DNA from: Planctomycetota bacterium
Lineage (GTDB): Bacteria > Planctomycetota > Phycisphaerae > Phycisphaerales > Phycisphaeraceae
Direction: 5' to 3'
DNA: 61,438 nt
Assembly: GCA_024279865.1 (NCBI GenBank)
Contig: JAJRRC010000101.1
Location: forward strand, 1-61,438
Below, piece after piece: positions 44,550 through 54,460 of the stretch; positions within the stretch are counted from its first letter, which is position 1; every line of letters starts with the position of its first letter. Under the pieces are notes generated by a model. The model made no database searches and had not been told where the DNA came from. It saw nothing but the letters and a program-made list of their open reading frames with translations. Position numbers and translations under genes: made by a program.

Positions 44550-46766
44550 TTGAATTTGCGTTGCAGCCAACAGAAAAAACGACTCCCCCAAACCCAGCGT
44601 CTACAACCCTTTGCTCGCATGAGCATGAGCGTTCTGATTGCAATGGTTTCATTCCTTTGCATTCATGATCACGCATTTGCAAACAAGCAAGAAAGCCCCT
44701 TTGCCATCCGGGCCTTTCACATCACCTTTCGCCCCCAATTTCAAACACCCGCTTTCTACCAAGGGGTCATCGATCAGGCCAGCAAACTAGGATACAACGC
44801 ACTGATCCTCCATACCGGCGGCATGGGAGCCGCCTCATTTACCATGCCCAAACCCGGCGTGGTCCGCTTTCACAAATGGACCAACCAACAAGTTTCAGAC
44901 CTCCTGGACTATGCTCAAAAAGCAGGACTCGAACCCATCTGCGATGTCAAAATCATCGGCAAACACAAAGCGTTTCTCACGCCACTGGCAAAAAAATATC
45001 CCGGCCTACTCAAGCCCGGCAAGTACGGCGTAATGAACCCTGCCTACCGATTCCCCAACGGAAAAGATTCCTACGATGTCATCGAACTACCCATGCTCGA
45101 TCATTTCATCGCGCTGCATGGAAAAAATAAACCAAAATACCTACTGCTTGGAACCGATGAAATATCAGTGGAACAACTGGAAATTTGTGCCAAGGAAATG
45201 AACACAACTGTTCCCAAAATGTTTGCCCAATTGATCAATCGATGCAGCCAACACCTCTTAGACCAAGGCATCACGCCAATCATCTGGGGTGACATGCTAC
45301 TGGGAAAACAACTCGGCAAACCCGGACACGGCATCAACGGCTTTAAGCATGACCCACGCATCAAAGGTGGACATGCAACCTTTTTCAGCAAACAAAAAAA
45401 CACCTCTGGCACACTCACTGCTATGAACGATCTCACCAATCGAAACAAAATCATTGTGGCAGATTGGCATTACAACGCGCCCACCAGTGGCGAATATCCC
45501 AGTGTGGATTATTTCCAAGCCATGAAGTTCAAAGATGTCTGGGGAACCACCTGGTACAACGATGACGGCATTCGCCTCTTTGCCCGATATGCCGCCAAAC
45601 GAAAATGCGGCGGCATGATTGCCACCGCTTGGCATACGTCCATCTCACCAGCAGTGAGCCATCAGTTTGAACCGATCTTGCACAACTCAGCTGTCTATTT
45701 TCGCAACCCCGCATTCAATCCCCCCAAAGCAGCCATCTCTTACCGTTTAGCACCCACACAAAAAGAAAATACGGTCGCAGCGGCCACCGCTCAACAAACC
45801 GGTGTCTTCCTCAAAGCCACACAAACGCTTCCCTACCAAGTCCAACTGCCAAAGGACTATACGCCAGCCCCGGGCGCAACCCTTCAACTGCGGCCACACA
45901 AGGAAAATCAAAAAGGTGCGGTTCTAACCTTTGATCAAAAATCGCATCGCCTCACTGGCTCGATCACTTTGGGACCACGCAAAGGCAAACTTCCACATCC
46001 CTATGACACCATTTTACGCTGGGTCGATCAAGATAGCGGGTACATGTCTCAGGCCTATCGCGCTTCCCATTTTAATATTACCAATCACACACCCGCCCAA
46101 GCGGGAACGGCTAATCCCGCAGCATGGTTTTCTGCTGACTTTTCAGAACTCTCCGGCGAGGCCTTCACCAACGGACTGATCTACTCCACGGGCCAACTGC
46201 CACTGCTCCTGCAAATTGAACAATCCAAGGTAAAAATAGAACCCACCAGCGGCGCCCTCAACACACGCATAACCTCGGCATGGAGCAGCCAACCGAAAAA
46301 ACTTTGGAAAAACATTGTCAACCAAGGCATGCAACTAGACGTGACCTTCAAAGTCACCGACCCACTGGCCAAAGGTGAATTTTGTGCCTTGGTTTCCCTT
46401 GGAAACTACCAAGAAGGCTTCCGCCTGTTAATGGTCCAAGATCGAACCTTGCTACTCCAATTCGCCAAACAGAAAAAAGGGCCCCAGTGGATCACCCTCG
46501 CACACAAAGTCCCAATGGACCAATGGACCTCCGCTCGCGTCACACTCACGCCAGCCAAGGGCGATCAACCCCCGGTGGCCACACTGGCTTTTAACGATCA
46601 CAAGCGTATCCAAGTCAAACTGCAACGTGCTTTATCAGAAAAAAACCAGGCTTCGCTGGGACTCGGCATCGAATTCTTGCCTCACGGCTCCACCCTCAGT
46701 GGCTGGGCTAATTTCCCTGGACTCATCCAGAAAGTCACCATCAAACCTTATCAATTATCTCACTAA
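44550..46766 (+). CDS. Exported GH20-like glycoside hydrolase
   Basis: 738 residues if started at TTG 44550, which has GGAG 7 bases upstream; the frame opens at GTG 44508. An N-terminal signal peptide (SMSVLIAMVSFLCIHDHAFA) follows a basic stretch. A TIM barrel spans about residues 60-400. The Asp-Glu pair in YLLLGTDEISVEQL matches the catalytic DE of GH20 hexosaminidases, and GITPIIWGDML and VWGTTWYNDDG fit later barrel strands. The C-terminal 300 residues are beta-sandwich-like. The likely role is removal of terminal (amino) sugars outside the cytoplasm. It starts soon after the LacI regulator and runs into a prepilin-like gene 15 bases later. Confidence 0.7.
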   Translation: MNLRCSQQKKRLPQTQRLQPFARMSMSVLIAMVSFLCIHDHAFANKQESPFAIRAFHITFRPQFQTPAFYQGVIDQASKLGYNALILHTGGMGAASFTMPKPGVVRFHKWTNQQVSDLLDYAQKAGLEPICDVKIIGKHKAFLTPLAKKYPGLLKPGKYGVMNPAYRFPNGKDSYDVIELPMLDHFIALHGKNKPKYLLLGTDEISVEQLEICAKEMNTTVPKMFAQLINRCSQHLLDQGITPIIWGDMLLGKQLGKPGHGINGFKHDPRIKGGHATFFSKQKNTSGTLTAMNDLTNRNKIIVADWHYNAPTSGEYPSVDYFQAMKFKDVWGTTWYNDDGIRLFARYAAKRKCGGMIATAWHTSISPAVSHQFEPILHNSAVYFRNPAFNPPKAAISYRLAPTQKENTVAAATAQQTGVFLKATQTLPYQVQLPKDYTPAPGATLQLRPHKENQKGAVLTFDQKSHRLTGSITLGPRKGKLPHPYDTILRWVDQDSGYMSQAYRASHFNITNHTPAQAGTANPAAWFSADFSELSGEAFTNGLIYSTGQLPLLLQIEQSKVKIEPTSGALNTRITSAWSSQPKKLWKNIVNQGMQLDVTFKVTDPLAKGEFCALVSLGNYQEGFRLLMVQDRTLLLQFAKQKKGPQWITLAHKVPMDQWTSARVTLTPAKGDQPPVATLAFNDHKRIQVKLQRALSEKNQASLGLGIEFLPHGSTLSGWANFPGLIQKVTIKPYQLSH

Positions 46767-46781
46767 AAAAGGTGACTAACC

Positions 46782-47453
46782 ATGTCAACCGCCCACCTCA
46801 CCAACCATCGAAAAATACAAGGATTCACGCTTATTGAGCTGCTAGTTGTCATTTCGATTATTAGCCTTTTGGTCGCTATTTTGCTTCCAGCGTTGGCCAA
46901 AGCCCGCGAAACTGCTCAAGATGTGCAATGTAAATCCGCTCGCAAGCAAATGGAATTGATCACCAGCATGTACGCAGGTGATAACAAATCGTTCTTACCT
47001 TCGGGCCAACAAATCACCGGAACACTCTGGAAACTTTACAACGTCAACCGAGACTCACTGCGATGCCCCTCAGCATATCTGGTCTATCCTTCATCAGGCA
47101 TCCGAACCGACTGGGGAACCAACAGTGGTAAACGAGCCACCGCTTGGGGTGGTGCTGAGGTTACCCAGCGAATTGCCAACGGCAAAACCAACTGGCGTCT
47201 GGATTCGATCCACCAGCAGTCCAACAAAATGCACATCACCGACACCCCCTGGAAAGTCACCACCGGCGGAACATGGGGATGGGCCGAGGCATACTGGTCC
47301 ATGCGACCCAACAAAACCGTGGTGTTGATTCAATACCGCCATCGTGATTTGACCACGACCAACATGTCATTCCTCGACGGACACGTCAGCACCATTCGCA
47401 AAGATGAAAAAAGCCTCATTACCGAAGACAACATCACCTTTGAAGAACTGTAA
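46782..47453 (+). CDS. Prepilin-like exported protein, H-x9-DG type (first copy)
   Basis: 223 residues. The N-terminus has the type IV prepilin signal [20 protein letters not shown] with cleavage after Gly, then [20 protein letters not shown]. The C-terminus carries YRHRDLTTTNMSFLDGHVST, an H-x-DG type motif typical of large prepilin-like families in Planctomycetota, Verrucomicrobiota and Lentisphaerota. A ribosome binding site AAAAAAGGTGA is 9 bases upstream. Such proteins may coat or line the envelope and bind polysaccharide; their role is unproven. It lies directly after the GH20-like gene. Confidence 0.9.
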   Translation: MSTAHLTNHRKIQGFTLIELLVVISIISLLVAILLPALAKARETAQDVQCKSARKQMELITSMYAGDNKSFLPSGQQITGTLWKLYNVNRDSLRCPSAYLVYPSSGIRTDWGTNSGKRATAWGGAEVTQRIANGKTNWRLDSIHQQSNKMHITDTPWKVTTGGTWGWAEAYWSMRPNKTVVLIQYRHRDLTTTNMSFLDGHVSTIRKDEKSLITEDNITFEEL

Positions 47454-47501
47454 TTCAAACGACCACGTAAGAGGCCTTGAAGTATCGCGTCTTACAACGC
47501 T

Positions 47502-48353
47502 CTAAATCGTGGGCCAAGTCGTCCCACGATAAGCCTTGGGCGTAAACCCCGTGCAATGCTTAAAACTCTTGCTAAAGGTGAAGGAATCTGCAAATCCAAG
47601 TTCTGCTGCAATTTCCGACAGCGTGAAACCGGTGGACAGCAACAACGCTTGAGCCTTTGCCATTTTTTTCTTGCGTGTGTATGCCAATGGCGAGACTCCC
47701 ACAGCCTGCTTGAATTGACGATGAAAGTGAAACGGCGATAACTTGACCTGCTCGGCAAGCTTGCTCAACGATATCTTTTCATCCAAATGCTCATTAATAT
47801 AACTAAAAATCGGCGAAAAACGTTCCAAGCTCACCAGTTTCTCCGTGATATCAATGTCTGTTTGAGCGTGCTCCAAAATAGTTCGAAGAATTGAAAAACC
47901 CAAAGATTTCACAGCCACCATCCTGGCGAGGGCTTCATGCCCCGGGTCCAATTGATCGAGCCTCGCAAGTTCGCCAAGCCACTGAGCCAATTGTGCGCTT
48001 ACTTTTTTTGGAAAAAAAATGGGTTTGAGTCCCAGCAATCCCAGCAAGTCCACATCATGCAAGATCGTGAATTGCAAGTGAGACCAGCAATACAGGTTGG
48101 TGGTTGGATGCGGCACGGCTGAACGACGTGCGGTTCCCGCTGGAATAAAAAAAGTGTCCCCCTGACATCGTTGAACCACTTGCCCCATGCCTTCAAAAAA
48201 AATAGGGGATTCCCCCGCATTCACCCTAGAGGACAAAACGTTGTCAGGACTTGCCATCCAAGTGGTGGGATCGACGGCCTCGGTTTGTTCCCCGCCACGC
48301 AAATAGCGAAACCGAAGCGTCTCATCCACCAATTTAAATAGTTCTTTATTCAT
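47502..48353 (-). CDS. AraC-family transcriptional regulator
   Basis: 283 residues. The C-terminal 100 residues hold two helix-turn-helix motifs (ISLSKLAEQVKLSPFHFHRQ and FTLSEIAAELGFADSFTFSK) with the AraC signature ending FTPKAYRG. The N-terminal part is a cupin-like ligand domain (GDTFFIPAGTARRSAVPHPT). It is divergent from the alpha-galactosidase gene (119 bases apart) and likely controls it in response to a sugar. Confidence 0.93.
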   Translation of the reverse strand: MNKELFKLVDETLRFRYLRGGEQTEAVDPTTWMASPDNVLSSRVNAGESPIFFEGMGQVVQRCQGDTFFIPAGTARRSAVPHPTTNLYCWSHLQFTILHDVDLLGLLGLKPIFFPKKVSAQLAQWLGELARLDQLDPGHEALARMVAVKSLGFSILRTILEHAQTDIDITEKLVSLERFSPIFSYINEHLDEKISLSKLAEQVKLSPFHFHRQFKQAVGVSPLAYTRKKKMAKAQALLLSTGFTLSEIAAELGFADSFTFSKSFKHCTGFTPKAYRGTTWPTI

Positions 48354-48472
48354 ATAAGAGCAATATTTGACATGAAAAAGACAATCTAAGCTATTTCAAA
48401 AAACACATCAAGACCTAAAATTACATCGGAATATAAATAAAATCAAGAAAAATAACCAAGGGTTCGACTCTC

Positions 48473-50947
48473 ATGAAAAACCATCTCGATTGCAACGGCA
48501 ATAAAAAACCACAAGAAATAACATGGAACTGGGCGGCTGATCAAAAAAGCTTTGAGATCAAAGCACGGCATCACCATGCGGTACTCCTCCAAGGCCTAGG
48601 CGGCTCTGTTCAAATCAATGGGGAAATGCGATCTCTTGCGGACAGCCAAGACATTTCGCATTCAGAAGAAAAAACGGACGAGGGCCATGCCGTCCATCAC
48701 ACGCAATACACACTTCGCGGAATCGACTGTCTTTGGAATTGGAAAATTCAACCAACCCCTCATGGGCTCGAAATCAGCACCACCTTACACAACACAGGCA
48801 GCATGCCGTTGACCCTTGAACATTGGAATATCCTTCATCTCTCCAAAAGCATCGGAGGAAACTTTCAAGTTAGCGAAGCCCCGGATCAGGTTCGATTTTT
48901 TCGATGGCGTTCATGGGATATGCGCGTTGAACTTCTTTCGAGCGAAGAAGGCTTGCATCATTCTGAAAATCTCTGTCACTTGTTCGACCCCCTTTCCAAA
49001 CAAACGTTTCTGTCTGCTTTTTCCACGATGGACCGCATGCGATGCCATCACCAGATCAACTATTCAAAAGACCACGGGATACAGGAATACAAAGCCACCT
49101 GCGACTTCGGCAAATATGAACTTGCACCGGGCCAAAAATTGGACTCTGAAAAACTTTACATTGCCTTTTATGAAAGCCCATACGCTGCATTAGAAGGATG
49201 GGCAGAGTGTCTCTTCCAAATCAAAAAACCTGTTTTCCCAGAGCTACCTCCCGTAGGTCTTATCTGCCAAGCATGGACTGACACCTACAACGACCGAGAA
49301 GGTGACTACACCGAAGTCCATTTAGAAAACGCGAGAGCTGTTCGTGAAAAGCTTAAAGGCTTTGAAATTCGTTATCTACGTCCAGGCGGATGCGTGGCTC
49401 CTTTAAAAGATCACATTCCGGGGAACTGGATTGTGGAGAATCACAAAGCGTTGCCCAAGGGCTTGAAGCATTTTTCCAAAGAAGTGCAAGAGCTTGGCTT
49501 TGAGCTGGGTTTATGGGTTTCACCTTTTTGGTTTTGTGGTGAAGCAGAAGAAGCGTTGAAAGAAAATAAAGAGAACCTCCTCTGCGACAGAGAGGGCAAC
49601 GCCATTTGTGAGCCGTTGAATTGGGCGGGGGATTTCGGCGACACCGCGCCCTTGTCTGAATTAACAAAATATTATTTAGATGCGACGCATCCCAAAACAC
49701 TGGCATTTATCAAGAAGGTGTTTGCGTATTACCGGGAAGCTGGCATTCGCTTTTATATGTTGGATTTTCTTGGTGTGCCGGAAAACTGCCGCCTTAGAGA
49801 CCCTTCTCAGACACCGTTACAAGCAGCGACAGAAATCTTAAAAGCCATTCGTGAAACTGCCGGCAAGGACACGCACCTTCAAACGGCTGTTTCCTCTACG
49901 CCTGGATTCAGCGGCCTCATCAATGCGGCAAGAGTCGGACGTGATTTTGGCGAGGGGCGTCCTCTACAAGGTTCACCTCTCAGTGATTTTCGCAATGCCA
50001 CGTTTGCCTTGCATGATCGCCACTATGCCAACACGCATTATCTTTTACAAAATGGGGCAGCCTCTTATTTCACCCATCGCAAGTTATATATCAACGACCT
50101 GAATCTTCTGTCCGTCGATAAACCCATTCCACTGGAACATGCCAGAATCTCAATCACCACGTTTGGCCTTTGCGGAACACCGTTGATGCTTGCAGATGAT
50201 TATCGAAGGATCAATGAAGAACGCTTGCGTATGGTCAAGTTATGTCTACCCCGAACGCAAAACATGCCGATCCCGGTGGACTTGTTTGAGAATGTGTATC
50301 CAGACAATTATTGCCGCTACCTCAAACTTTCAGTGGAAACATTGTGGGATTCTTATCTGCTGGTAGCAGTCTTTAATATGGACGACACGGCTTACGATGC
50401 GGAGCTTGATTTCGCCAAATTAGGATTAGACCCAGCGGACAATTATCGTTTGTACGAATTTTGGACGGAAGAATATTGTGGCACTTACACGGAGCGGTTT
50501 AAAGCGGTGGTCCCTCCCAATGCTTGCCGACTGTTCCGCATTTCTAAAGCAAAATCACATCCTTGGTTACTAACCACAGACATGCACATTCAGCAGGGTG
50601 CGGTAGAACTAAAATCCCTGCAATGGGATGAAAAGAAGATGCGACTGTCGGGTGTTGCCACGCGTCCAGCGGGCGAAGTGGGCAATTTATTTTTCCTCAT
50701 GCCTCGAAAAATGCGTGTGATCAATGACAAAGGATTGTGGCTCTTAAAAGAACTCATTGATATGAATGTCATCATACGCAAAGAAATCAAATTCAAAGAA
50801 GACTGCGAAAGCTTTGATATTTTCTTTGAGCCTTGGGAAGAAAAATATGTCACTGCAAGACCCTTGATGCCTTATGCGACCGAAGCACAATGGCTCGAAT
50901 ACGCTGAACAAAACCGCAAACCCGGCGACACAAGAGTCATTGAATAA
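48473..50947 (+). CDS. GH36-like alpha-galactosidase
   Basis: 824 residues without a signal peptide, so likely cytoplasmic. The N-terminal 270 residues form a beta-sandwich. The barrel contains WTDTYNDREGDYTE, LGLWVSPFWFCGEAEEAL (substrate-binding), a nucleophile Asp in FYMLDFLGVPENC and an acid/base Asp in ARVGRDFGEGRPLQG, matching the KxD / RxxxD layout of GH36/GH27. A C-terminal sheet follows. It would release terminal alpha-galactose (or a related sugar) from oligosaccharides. It is divergent from the AraC regulator, which is its probable controller. Confidence 0.82.
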   Translation: MKNHLDCNGNKKPQEITWNWAADQKSFEIKARHHHAVLLQGLGGSVQINGEMRSLADSQDISHSEEKTDEGHAVHHTQYTLRGIDCLWNWKIQPTPHGLEISTTLHNTGSMPLTLEHWNILHLSKSIGGNFQVSEAPDQVRFFRWRSWDMRVELLSSEEGLHHSENLCHLFDPLSKQTFLSAFSTMDRMRCHHQINYSKDHGIQEYKATCDFGKYELAPGQKLDSEKLYIAFYESPYAALEGWAECLFQIKKPVFPELPPVGLICQAWTDTYNDREGDYTEVHLENARAVREKLKGFEIRYLRPGGCVAPLKDHIPGNWIVENHKALPKGLKHFSKEVQELGFELGLWVSPFWFCGEAEEALKENKENLLCDREGNAICEPLNWAGDFGDTAPLSELTKYYLDATHPKTLAFIKKVFAYYREAGIRFYMLDFLGVPENCRLRDPSQTPLQAATEILKAIRETAGKDTHLQTAVSSTPGFSGLINAARVGRDFGEGRPLQGSPLSDFRNATFALHDRHYANTHYLLQNGAASYFTHRKLYINDLNLLSVDKPIPLEHARISITTFGLCGTPLMLADDYRRINEERLRMVKLCLPRTQNMPIPVDLFENVYPDNYCRYLKLSVETLWDSYLLVAVFNMDDTAYDAELDFAKLGLDPADNYRLYEFWTEEYCGTYTERFKAVVPPNACRLFRISKAKSHPWLLTTDMHIQQGAVELKSLQWDEKKMRLSGVATRPAGEVGNLFFLMPRKMRVINDKGLWLLKELIDMNVIIRKEIKFKEDCESFDIFFEPWEEKYVTARPLMPYATEAQWLEYAEQNRKPGDTRVIE

Positions 50948-50984
50948 ACGACAATAAAAATACTTGCGTCATCGGAGCCAATCA

Positions 50985-51438
50985 AACGGTTCATCACCCG
51001 GTCAGCCTGCTACACTAGGAGCTTTGGCGAACACTCCAGTCATGCCCGTGCAGGATGGAGATAGTTTGTTGCTGCTTTTAGAAAGAACCACAGGACAAAA
51101 ACAACGGGGCCACACGCCCCATCTTTTCAGAATTGAAAATCCTTGATTCTCCACCGATCCGCATGGTTCGGCGGGGAAGCTGGAAATACACTTATTTCCA
51201 TGGCCTTGCCTGCTCACATTTTTACAATTTGGACAACGACCCTGACGAATTGCACGACCTGTCCGAAGTACCGGAACATGCTACGATTCTTCAGGAATTC
51301 AATGCATTGGAATTTCGTGATTGGAACCCCGTTGAAATTGAACACCCATTTAAAAGGTCCATGAACAATCTCCGCTACATGGCCCAGTGGGGTCGTGAAG
51401 TCGACACGGATCACCTCCCCCAGGAAGCTGTGGCATAG
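50985..51438 (+). pseudogene. Remnant of a sulfatase C-terminal region
   Basis: The frame near 51018-51080 reads TLGALANTPVMPVQDGDSLL, matching the conserved late-sulfatase segment TLLDLAGVP...DGxSLLPLL. After a frame change near 51140 the next frame reads IRMVRRGSWKYTYFHGLACS, then HFYNLDNDPDELHDLSEVPE, the sulfatase C-terminal strand-turn. There is no N-terminal domain with the Cys-x-Pro-Ser-Arg FGly site, so this is a decayed gene. The intact ancestor would remove sulfate esters from polysaccharide. It lies between the alpha-galactosidase and the GH-A clan enzyme. Confidence 0.75.
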
Positions 51439-51528
51439 TTGCCGCGAAAAATTTGAATCCCCCTTGCACACATCGCAAACCCAAGGCTGCCTCTTTCGCC
51501 AATGCCACACGACAGAGCGATACAAGTC

Positions 51529-51561
51529 TTGACTTCGACCAAATCTATGTTAACCTAGGTT
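51529..51561 (+). promoter_or_regulatory. Putative promoter and palindrome upstream of the GH-A clan glycosidase
   Basis: TTGACT (51529-51534), a 16-base spacer and TAACCT (51551-51556) form a weak promoter. The palindrome AACCTAGGTT (51552-51561) overlaps the -10 region and could be an operator. CTAGGT recurs in the leader of the adjacent GntR-type regulator gene, at 53277-53282. Confidence 0.3.
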
Positions 51562-51634
51562 TGGTTTTATTCAATTAATACCCTAAAAAAGCATTTTTTT
51601 ACACTGACCCAATTACCCACAAAAGGTGATCTCC

Positions 51635-53239
51635 ATGGTTTTGTCTCGATTCAATCTCTCCGCCAAGACCCTCGTGCTGCTTTGCCTGTTGACCGTTAGC
51701 CTGATGTCTGCGGATTCAAAGATGGGGGAAGGTCATGAGTATGACGATGTCGACATCAAAGTGGCCGTGGCAATGAAAACGGCCCTGCCGGTCCAAGTCG
51801 CCATTGATGAAAGCCGTGTTGTCGCCCCGTTCCGCAAAGAGCTTTTGGGCTACAACTACACTTGGGTCTGGCTCAATGAAATGACCCTGTCCAAGGACGC
51901 GACCGACGGCAAAACATTTTCCCCGCAGCACCTCAAACTCATGCAAGGCATGTCCATCCCACTGGCTCGAGTCTCCGGCGGCGGGTCCAAAACATTTCAA
52001 TGGAAACATGCCATTGGACCGTTTTCTCAAAGAAAACCGCACCCAGGCCCCAAATGGATGAAGCCTAAAATCCAAAAAGTTGGCCATGTCGAGTGGATTA
52101 AATCCGTACTGGCGACCGATCCCAATGCTCGATTTTCAATCACTTTTAATATTGATGTCGACTCCACAGAAGACTGTGTGGACCTAGTGGAATTTTTAAT
52201 TGGCGACCCAGCCAAAAATCCCAACGGCGGCATGAACTGGGCTGCGAAGCGAGTCGAACTCGGCCTTGAAAAACCTGTCGATGTGGCCGTCTGGGAAATT
52301 GGCAGCGAAGTCGACTGGAGCGAAACCCGAAGCCGCTGGCCTATCGAAAAATATATCGCCAAATGCAAAGACATCCTCACTTCGGTGAAAAAAGATTTCC
52401 CCCACACCACACTTGCCGCCCATGCAGCAACTGCCTTTTCAAGCAAAATTCACGAGAAAAACGGGGGCTGGAGTGTTTGGCATCGACAACTACTCAAAGC
52501 CATCGGCCATCAAATCGACATGATCGCCATCCACCCGTACTATCATTTTGATTACATTGCCAAACTCGAACGAGACTGCGTCGGCCTACTCGCACAGGAT
52601 ATCAAAGACATCACCGGCTCAGACCGTGTGAAAATTTTTGTGTCTGAACATGCCAAATGGCCCAGACAGCGCCCCCATGCCAAATGGTCCGAAAGCTGGT
52701 ACGAAACGCATTCTTTGGCAGGATCGCTTTGCACGGCACAGTGGATCAATCGAATGCTAAACACCCCGGCGGTCACGATGATGACCTACCACAGTTTTTC
52801 CGGCGGGCCATGGGGAATGGTCTATCTTAATAAAACCCAAGACAAGCTCTACACCACGGGCGTCTTTGATGTCTTCAAACTGCTCAATACCATCCCAGGC
52901 ATCAACGTTGTACAAAATGTCGTCTCGGGAAAACGCACCAATACCAATCGCAACACCCTCTCGTTCACTGCAACTGCCCTGACCACTGCCGAGGGCCTAG
53001 ACCTGATCCTCGTGAACAGTGAACCTGAAGTTTCCCGCCAAGTGACCTTCACGTTCAATGGCCAATATGCCCTGACAAAAATCCAAACGCTCAGCGCTCC
53101 CCACATGGATTCATACAACACACTTCAAAAACGCCCGATTACCGTCACTGAAAAAAATGTTTCTCAAAACAACCCTTTCACCCAATACAATTTGCCCGCT
53201 AAATCATTGGTGCTGCTTCGCTTAAAAAAAGTCAAGTAA
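51635..53239 (+). CDS. Exported glycosidase of the GH-A clan (GH39/GH51-like)
   Basis: 534 residues from ATG 51635, preceded by AAAAGGTGA. A signal peptide (NLSAKTLVLLCLLTVSLMSA) is present. The acid/base Glu is likely in VDVAVWEIGSEVDWSE and the nucleophile Glu in VKIFVSEHAKWPRQ. IHPYYHFDY and VTMMTYHSFSGGPW fit other barrel strands. The closest fit is arabinofuranosidase or xylosidase-type clan A enzymes. A beta-rich C-terminal domain ends at LVLLRLKKVK. A regulator gene follows 73 bases later. Confidence 0.78.
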   Translation: MVLSRFNLSAKTLVLLCLLTVSLMSADSKMGEGHEYDDVDIKVAVAMKTALPVQVAIDESRVVAPFRKELLGYNYTWVWLNEMTLSKDATDGKTFSPQHLKLMQGMSIPLARVSGGGSKTFQWKHAIGPFSQRKPHPGPKWMKPKIQKVGHVEWIKSVLATDPNARFSITFNIDVDSTEDCVDLVEFLIGDPAKNPNGGMNWAAKRVELGLEKPVDVAVWEIGSEVDWSETRSRWPIEKYIAKCKDILTSVKKDFPHTTLAAHAATAFSSKIHEKNGGWSVWHRQLLKAIGHQIDMIAIHPYYHFDYIAKLERDCVGLLAQDIKDITGSDRVKIFVSEHAKWPRQRPHAKWSESWYETHSLAGSLCTAQWINRMLNTPAVTMMTYHSFSGGPWGMVYLNKTQDKLYTTGVFDVFKLLNTIPGINVVQNVVSGKRTNTNRNTLSFTATALTTAEGLDLILVNSEPEVSRQVTFTFNGQYALTKIQTLSAPHMDSYNTLQKRPITVTEKNVSQNNPFTQYNLPAKSLVLLRLKKVK

Positions 53240-53266
53240 CCTCCAATCAAACCAAAAACATTGACT

Positions 53267-53295
53267 TTGACAAAAACTAGGTCAACATCGATTAA
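53267..53295 (+). promoter_or_regulatory. Putative promoter of the GntR-type regulator
   Basis: TTGACA (53267-53272), a 17-base spacer and GATTAA (53290-53295). The spacer contains CTAGGT, also in the putative operator upstream of the GH-A clan enzyme. The -10 match is only partial. Confidence 0.35.
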
Positions 53296-53312
53296 AAGGG
53301 ACTGATTATTCC

Positions 53313-54448
53313 ATGAAAAATGCTATTTTTACTGAGACAACACAGGGTGGCGGGTCCAAAGTCCATCAGGTCAAGCAGGCCATTCGGCGGCAAATTCTCA
53401 ACGGCAAACTCAAGCCTGGTCAGAAACTTCCGAGCATGGAAAAACTCAGCAAGCATTTTGGTTGTAGCCTAGGCATTGTCAGGCAAGGGATTTACACACT
53501 GACTGCCGAAGGCGTTTTATATTCCATGCCTCGCAAAGGGGTCTTTGTGGCACAGAAAAAATCGCGAGAGGCAACATTGCTTTGGTCTTGCCGACACTTG
53601 AACTGGAGCACATGGATTGCATCTACCAGAGTTTAAGCCAAAGCTTTGCGGATTTAGACTCCCAACTTCAAATTTTTTCCGCGAGTTCTGACTTTGATGT
53701 GCAAGTTCAATTGATGGACCAGTTGGATGCGAAGACCATTGGCGGGGCGATTATCCCGCCGCCGCCGTTGAATCAGTATGCCCCGGCAATGAATAACCTT
53801 GCCAAGCGAGGCATTCCAGTGGTCCAACTGGCGTACCATCTCAAAGGAGCGACCACCGATGCCGTCGCCGTTGATGGCACAGAAATCGGACGGCTGGGCT
53901 TTGACCATCTTTTAGAAAAAGGCCATCGACGCATCGGCATGGTCAACATGCAAACAGACTATTCCACCTTTTCTAATTTGGAAATGGGTGCGGACATGGC
54001 CTTGCGTTCTTACGGGATGACCTTCGACCAGGTGCCACAAGCATTTGTCAGTCCCACCGATCTGCACACCCAATCGGATTTGGGAAACAACGGCCAAAAA
54101 GCGGCAAACTACCTACTCGCCAAATATCCGGACCTCACTGCCATCGTCGGAATCAACCGTTATGCCACACTCGGTATTTATCGTGCCGTGACCGAACGAG
54201 GCCTCCAAGTTGGAAAGGATATTTCGATTCTCAGCTTGGCCGGTGACTTGCAATACTTTCAAGCAACCACCCCCACCATCTCAGCCATCGTCGCTCCGCT
54301 TGAATTGATCACGCAACGAGCAGCCGTTCGATTGCAACAAATCATGGACCGCGATGCCTATGAAGAACCCCAGATCATCACCCTTGCACCCAAACTGATC
54401 GAACGCCAAAGCGTTTATACACGCCCCCAATTAGCCCCCTCTTTCTGA
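53313..54448 (+). pseudogene. GntR-HTH / LacI-type sensor hybrid regulator, interrupted by a 1-base frameshift
   Basis: The first frame (53313-53580) gives a GntR winged helix (KVHQVKQAIRRQILNGKLKP, then LPSMEKLSKHFGCS). The second (from about 53577) gives the periplasmic-binding-like sensor common in GntR/LacI hybrids (LVLPTLELEHMDCIYQSLSQ, GRLGFDHLLEKGHRRIGMVN). Homology needs KKSREATIALVLPTLE across the join; GAGGCAACATTGC at 53568-53580 is one base short. Total about 378 residues. The gene would otherwise regulate the flanking glycosidase and prepilin genes. Everything else is intact, so either a recent mutation or a base-call error is likely. Confidence 0.78.
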
Positions 54449-54460
54449 AAGGAATAAAAG

